Below, piece by piece: positions 58,681-64,000 of a stretch of 64,000 nt of DNA (positions within the stretch are counted from its first letter, which is position 1; every line of letters begins with the position of its first letter). The position numbers were made by a program, and so were the translations under genes. The notes below the pieces were generated by a model, which saw nothing but the letters and a program-made list of their open reading frames with translations, did not search any database and was not told where the DNA came from. This DNA is from Fistulifera solaris. Taxonomy: Eukaryota; Bacillariophyta; Bacillariophyceae; Naviculales; Stauroneidaceae. The stretch lies in contig AP026150.1 in NCBI GenBank assembly GCA_030295235.1, positions 1 through 64,000 on the forward strand, in the 5' to 3' direction.

Positions 58681-61600
58681 CTAAAATCCATTCGCCTTGT
58701 AAATTCCGTTGTTTTCAAGGTGAAGAACTCCGTCAGCCTCAAAGGCGTGCATCATTTCTTGCTTGGCGCTTGTGTCGACAACTTCTGGGAGGAAGCCTGA
58801 ACGCCCTTTGGTTTTCGAATGAAACATATCTTCTTGCTTCAACAAACGATGAAAGCCTCCGCCGCTTGCTGAGTGCCGATTGGGAAGAAAGTAATCCAAA
58901 TCAGAGTCCGATGATACCCCCATCCACTCGGCAATGCCATTCCAGATTGAATCCCAGCTCAGAGTCGGGATTAATCTACCTCGACCGACGTTTAAGGGAC
59001 TGTCTGCAGTTAGATCGTTGGGGAATTGACCGAGAATCTTTCCGCCCTGTATATCTCCTCCCATCATTAAATACTGACCACCCCAGCCGTGATCTGATCC
59101 TTTGCCATTGTTCGAAGTTACTGTCCTTCCGAAGTCAGAGCTAATGATTACTGCAACGTCATCCCATATTCCTTGGTGTTTTAATTCAGTTACTAGCAAC
59201 GACAGACCTTTGTTCAAATCTCGAAACATCGGTTGGATCTGTCGTTTCATATCCATATGATGATCCCATCCGGCCCAGGTGGTCACAAAAAATTCACGGC
59301 GTTTTAGACGTTGTGCATGTGTAGAGAGAAGCTTGGCAATCATTGAGAATTTCTGACCATAATCCGGAAGAAATGACGGCCAGTGCTTCCCCAACTTTGC
59401 TTCGTCCAAATGGGACTTGAGGTCTTCGGCCTCTTCTATGCTCTTCAAAAACTGTTGAGACCAAGTCTGGCCGAATAGGGAAATTTGGTACGAGTCAGAG
59501 ATAGCATTGAATTCCGCTGCGTAAGGTCTCACGTCAAAAGGTTCAGAAGCCGGTTTGTGGCCAAATGTCGTGACCCCATTTCGACTAACAATCATCGGAG
59601 CAGGGTTTTCACCAATGTTCGGTTCAACTGCTACAACAGAATCGTCGATTGAGATGGAGCTCGACGACAGGCCTGAACGCTCAAGTATTGCGGCGAGACG
59701 TCCCAGTAGCCCGGTCCCCGGTATGACTTTCTTTGGATCCATGGACTGCGTCTCTTTGATCATTCCATTATGAGCGAACAATTGCATAGTCGTTCGTTCT
59801 TCAAAGTTCATACGAGTCATGTTGACATTTTCTATCATGCCAGCATTTGCGAAAAACACCAAGTCGCTTTCATCGTACAGTTCTTTCAACAAGCTCAGCT
59901 CTGGGTGCAAAACGAATTTGCTGCAGGGTTGCTGCTCCGCGTCGATGATAAGTGTCCTTTCTTCGTCCGTCAAGGCCAGGTCCCCGCGCTCATCGATGTA
60001 CTGCTTATCAACCGAAACGCCAGCACTGTTGGTTCCACTGCAAGTGTGAGGGACCAACATGTTATACGAATCAAATCCACCATCCAAGAAAAGATAAACG
60101 ACCGCTTTGTAGTCTCCAAGCCCTCTTGTTACTTTCGATTTCGCGGCGGGAAGCTTGGAGTGTATTCTCTGTGTGACCGCATTCGTATGAAACTCTGGCG
60201 TGGCCACTATAATCTGCTGAAGGTTTAACAAAGCGGAGTCCGCTGATTTTCGTGTCAATAACATATCATATATTTCGATCAACCGAGCTCGCTTTTCTCT
60301 TGAAAGACGCCCTGCAGTAAGTAATAGGACGAGCTCATCAACAACATCTTCGGACCTGGAATGGGAAAATGGCGCATAAGTTAAGCGTCCTCGTGCCAAA
60401 GTCGTGTTCCCCACTTGGCGCAGGTCTTCATCTTTCGATCGTCCATAACCGAACCCTCCAAAAACAGAGTCAAACCCATTTTTGACAAGGCTTTGAAGGC
60501 CATTGGAAAGCGCGATGGATTTTGGACCTGTCAGAACAAGACATTCAGGACAGACAAGCGATGCCTCTCCAGCTGGGCCTGTGACAAGAAACGTGGTTTT
60601 GTGATGAGATGGTATGATCTGATCGACAAAATAATGAATGCAGTAAATAACTTACCAAAAGGAATATGCTCTGGCAAAAGAAGGAAAAGACACTAGGCAA
60701 CTTGTGACATTGCTGCCCAATCGAGTCTTGCATATTGACGCCCAATCGGATGTATGGATCATTGGAATCGGTTTCAAACTCAAGGGACCTCAGAAGACGA
60801 ACAAACTTCAAGAATGGCTCAAGGATTGATCCATGCGCAGGATCATAATCTAAGACAACAGACCGACTCTCCCGATCGAGTAGAATCGCGGCAATCGTTG
60901 CCATCAAATCACCATACGAACCGGCACCAAACGCAATCAATCTTCCAGATTCATCGAGCGTTTTATAAACACCTTTTCGAAATGCATTGCCAACCTCCAA
61001 AATATACCGGGGAGACGGATTTGAAATTCCGAATCTTTGGATAAATCTGCGCGCTAGAAATGATGCTGTGTTCGGGTGATACTGGATCCGCACCGTTGAG
61101 CAATCATGGAAACGTGTGAGGTTTAAATTAAGAAAAAAGTGCATGAAGGGAAACAAGGATACTCACAAAGTAATGGTCAATCCCTTCATCCATTTCGTAT
61201 ACCCCATCGCGTACTTCTGGATAAGCGATTGACATGAAGTGAGGAGGATTTCGAAAAGAAACGACGATGGCTTCTCTCCCCACAATGACTTCAGACCGAA
61301 TGTTCTTCCGAAACGAGATTCTCCCATTATTATCAACTATTTCGAAAATGGTGGACTCATCTAGCTTTTCCGTCTTTGAAAACATTGTGACACCGTTTCC
61401 CAAATCGTGCTTCGAGAGATCATGTCGACCATAAGGAGAAAATGCGCCAATCTTCAATTCTTCGAGGATTTGATTTCGCGTTGGAGCAATTGAAAACGCG
61501 CGATAGTCCATCACTGTGACGGGACACAGGCAAAGGTTGTCCGTCGAATCCCGCTCGCATCCCATGTTGTCGCACCAATCATCGTAGAACTCCAATACAT

Positions 61601-63999
61601 TCTCGATGGGACCAGACCATTCTACACGAAAGAATGTTTTGCTGTCTTCTCGAACAGGACTATCGAAAAGATTATCAGCAATATCGTCAGATCGATGGAC
61701 AATAGCGACTCTACCACTCGCGTCAAACTTCACCATAGTGCTACATGAAGCACTTGTCCAATAGTCCAGACGCTGATTGCAACCGTTGCAGACCCAATTG
61801 GGATCCTGACAAAGAAAATGCTGCTCGGTTGCACAACGGTTTTTCGCCGTATCTCGTGACACCATCTCTCCGCTAAATTCTTCAAAGCTCAGATCCGCTT
61901 TGCCATCCTCCGAACGACAGCACGCAGTGCCACCTATCGGCAGTCGAGGATCCCCGCAGAAATAACGCGCATTCTTCGTTTTCATTAAAGTACCGTCGTT
62001 ATAAAATGCCTGGTGTACACAAGGTGGGCGGGTGTACTCGTAGTACATGCCGGGCTCAACTTCGACCAGACGGGGAAGTTCAATGCTGCATTCCTGGCCA
62101 TCACATGGCAAGTCCTCGTCCAAGAACACGATCGTTGAGTAGTCACAGGATTCCCCGTCTGTACTATTGCAAAGCTTCGAAAGCAACTGTGACGACCGCG
62201 AAAGTACTAGCCTGTTTATGGCATGGTCTCTGTGCCACTTCGGTGGGTCCTCCAAAAGTCGTGGCTCCGGGTTGTTTCCTAGAAATCGATAGGTGGCTCC
62301 TTTGCGCAAAAAGTGCTTCTCAGGAAGATCCGCGCACAGCGGGACATGGTCACCAATATACGTTTGATTTAATCCCATCTGTTGATACAGTGATGGTTAG
62401 CTCTGACAAAGCTCCATCGATTAATGCAAGGACGGAGCGCCAAACTTACTTTAGGGAACGCATCTTTCATTCTGGCCTTTATTCTCATCGGATCAATTTG
62501 ATTTTTAGCGTCGTTATCTTCGATATTCCCTCGTTTTTCCTGGCGACTCAGTCCTGTCCATAAACGCGCCAGTTCAGAGACATCCTCGTTGTTATAAGTC
62601 TTGATTGAATTTCCAGCAGCATCTAGTGCAAGAGAGCCATCAGGATGCAATTGCTCCAACCCTAAACAAAACAACTGCATTATTTCTCGAGAAAAATTCT
62701 CATTGGCATACTCCACACGACGTAGTCTTCTCCACGAAAATGCCGTGGAATGACCGTTATGGTATGATAACATCTCAGCCATCACAGGACTGAAGGAGAC
62801 TTCCTTCAACACATTTCGATAGTTTCCAAATGCATGACGCACGAATATGTCATAATAGTGCTGAGAAATGGAAGAGAAAAAGGTTGTCAGTGGAGGATCT
62901 TTTAAACACCATGAGCATTCATAAGACAGACGACAAGATTTAGTCTGTCATCACGGTAACTTACAACAAAAACTTCGGTCTCGAACCAAATTTCTATTGC
63001 CGAAGGAGATACAACCAAGATTTGAGAAAGAATCCAGGCCACTTTTTGCCGCAACTGGTCTTGAGCGGTGAGTGCGATGTCTAACCATATGCTGCTCCGC
63101 TGCTGCTCAAGATCAAGGGTGGACGTTGTACGATTTCCTGGTGTTACCGCATCAAAAGCTCCGCGAAATAAAGCGCCTTGTTTATCATTGGAAACTTCAT
63201 TCGGACTACCGCAGATCAAACTCGAACCAACGTTATCAGCACCATCATCGCCAAATAGATCTTCAAATGCATCTTGCAACTCGATGGATTCGTGGACTGC
63301 AACGGTATCTCCCAATCTACCTAGTTCAATTACACCCCTTTCGATGCTTTCGTACCAAAGAGACATTTTATGGGTTTCAGGAAAGGACAAGGTAAAGTTT
63401 CTATCCACCGCAAATTGCCGAATTACAGCATCACCACCTGGATGACGTCCCACATATTCCGTGAAATCGTACACCTGATAATTTGACCGGTGCGTCTGCT
63501 CCCAGCACGCTCCATTTTCCGTGCGAATGTACAATAGGTCTGAAGCGTCCTGCTCACAGTGAAAAGCCATCACGGGGACAACAATATCCCGAAGAAAAGC
63601 ATGCGAATCCGTGGAAGACTCTATTAATTGCCGTAGATAAGCTTTGGTTTTGCTTTCTTTTGAATTAGTTTTGTCACACTCCATCGAATCGGCGAGGACC
63701 CATCGAGAATGAGCACCTGGTGAACACGGCGCCGTCTCAGAATCTTCGAGTCGCAACCCTGTCATGGAAAACAACAACCGTTCCTTTCCACTGGCGCGAT
63801 AAGCTTTACCGAAAATAGATCCATCCAAACGAATGCGCTTGCTCGTGGGACGTTCCGACGCACAATCGGTACTACTCATAGACACGCGACAATTCGCTTC
63901 ATTCAGAAAATTCGGCAGTGCTGCAACACACAATGCCCGGTATTGCAGATCGGTCGCATTTCTAGTCAATTGCACAAGATGACTACCACCGTCTTCCAA
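58681..63999 (-). CDS. Copy 6: secreted DUF1800 / cytochrome b5 / DUF1501 fusion (subfamily II), 5' end outside window
   Basis: Exons 63999(+)-62965, 62860-62450, 62378-61167, 61081-60656 and 60578-58681; about 1,770 codons in the window, with the N-terminus beyond the right edge. Visible in order: cytochrome b5-like domain (YQVYDFTEYVGRHPGG, then PETH with the second His 24 residues after the first), DUF1800 part 2 (LRQKVAWILSQILV, ENFSREIMQLFCLG), Cys-rich module (MGLNQTYIGDH), DUF1800 part 3 (HPNTASFLARRFIQRFG) and DUF1501 (FLDGGFDSYNMLVP, SSDFGRTVTSN, SDHGWGGQYLMMGGDIQGG). A C-terminal extension of about 45 residues is specific to this copy. One T is missing from a run at 60676-60679 (SVFSFF), shifting the frame just before an intron. 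Intron positions match copy 2 and not copies 1, 3, 4 and 5. Confidence 0.9.
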
Positions 64000-64000
64000 T

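Overview
This is the left end of a linear eukaryotic chromosome. Bases 1-801 are a (CCCTAA)n telomere, and the next 63 kb is a gene-rich subtelomere. Short GT-AG introns (about 60-105 bp), secreted Cys-rich and Pro/Ser/Lys-rich proteins with an RRL tripeptide, and the mixture of bacterial-type and eukaryotic domains point to a stramenopile alga, most likely a pennate diatom. The species cannot be fixed from the sequence alone.

Layout. Next to the telomere is a small unidentified ORF, then a farnesyl diphosphate synthase gene (1.3-2.6 kb, minus) broken by several one-base indels. Two secreted-protein families fill most of the rest. Family 1 is a set of six very large genes. Copy 1 (3.4-9.5 kb, minus), copy 2 (20.4-26.9 kb, minus), copy 3 (29.0-35.4 kb, plus), copy 4 (39.9-45.6 kb, plus) and copy 5 (47.2-53.5 kb, plus) lie inside the window; copy 6 (58.7-64.0 kb, minus) runs off the right edge. 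Each encodes about 1,800-2,060 aa: a signal peptide, a DUF1800 domain split into three segments by two insertions, a cytochrome b5-like haem domain in the first insertion, a Cys-rich ~400-aa module in the second, and a C-terminal DUF1501 (alkaline-phosphatase/sulfatase-like) domain. Family 2 (10.2-18.9 kb) is a cluster of small secreted Cys-rich proteins with four internal ~43-aa repeats and a Dictyostelium-type CTDC repeat: three intact genes, one decayed copy in the same orientation and one decayed inverted copy.

Other genes are a secreted Pro-rich, Ser/Lys-tailed protein resembling frustule-associated proteins (37.1-38.2 kb), a broken Cys-rich gene (54.3-54.8 kb) and a CLEC16A/FPL-family gene (55.3-58.6 kb), the only ordinary housekeeping-type gene besides the FPPS.

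How it fits together. In bacteria DUF1800 and DUF1501 proteins are usually encoded side by side. Here they are fused into one secreted polypeptide with a haem domain and amplified at a chromosome end. The copies fall into two subfamilies (1/3/4/5 and 2/6) that differ in intron positions. They also show signs of gene conversion, an in-frame loss of the haem domain (copy 4), a nonsense codon (copy 5), and numerous one-base homopolymer indels. The indels are densest near the telomere and look at least partly like long-read consensus error. When these indels are allowed for, every exon model gives a whole number of codons, which supports the gene structures given here. No mobile element, CRISPR array, rRNA or tRNA was recognised.
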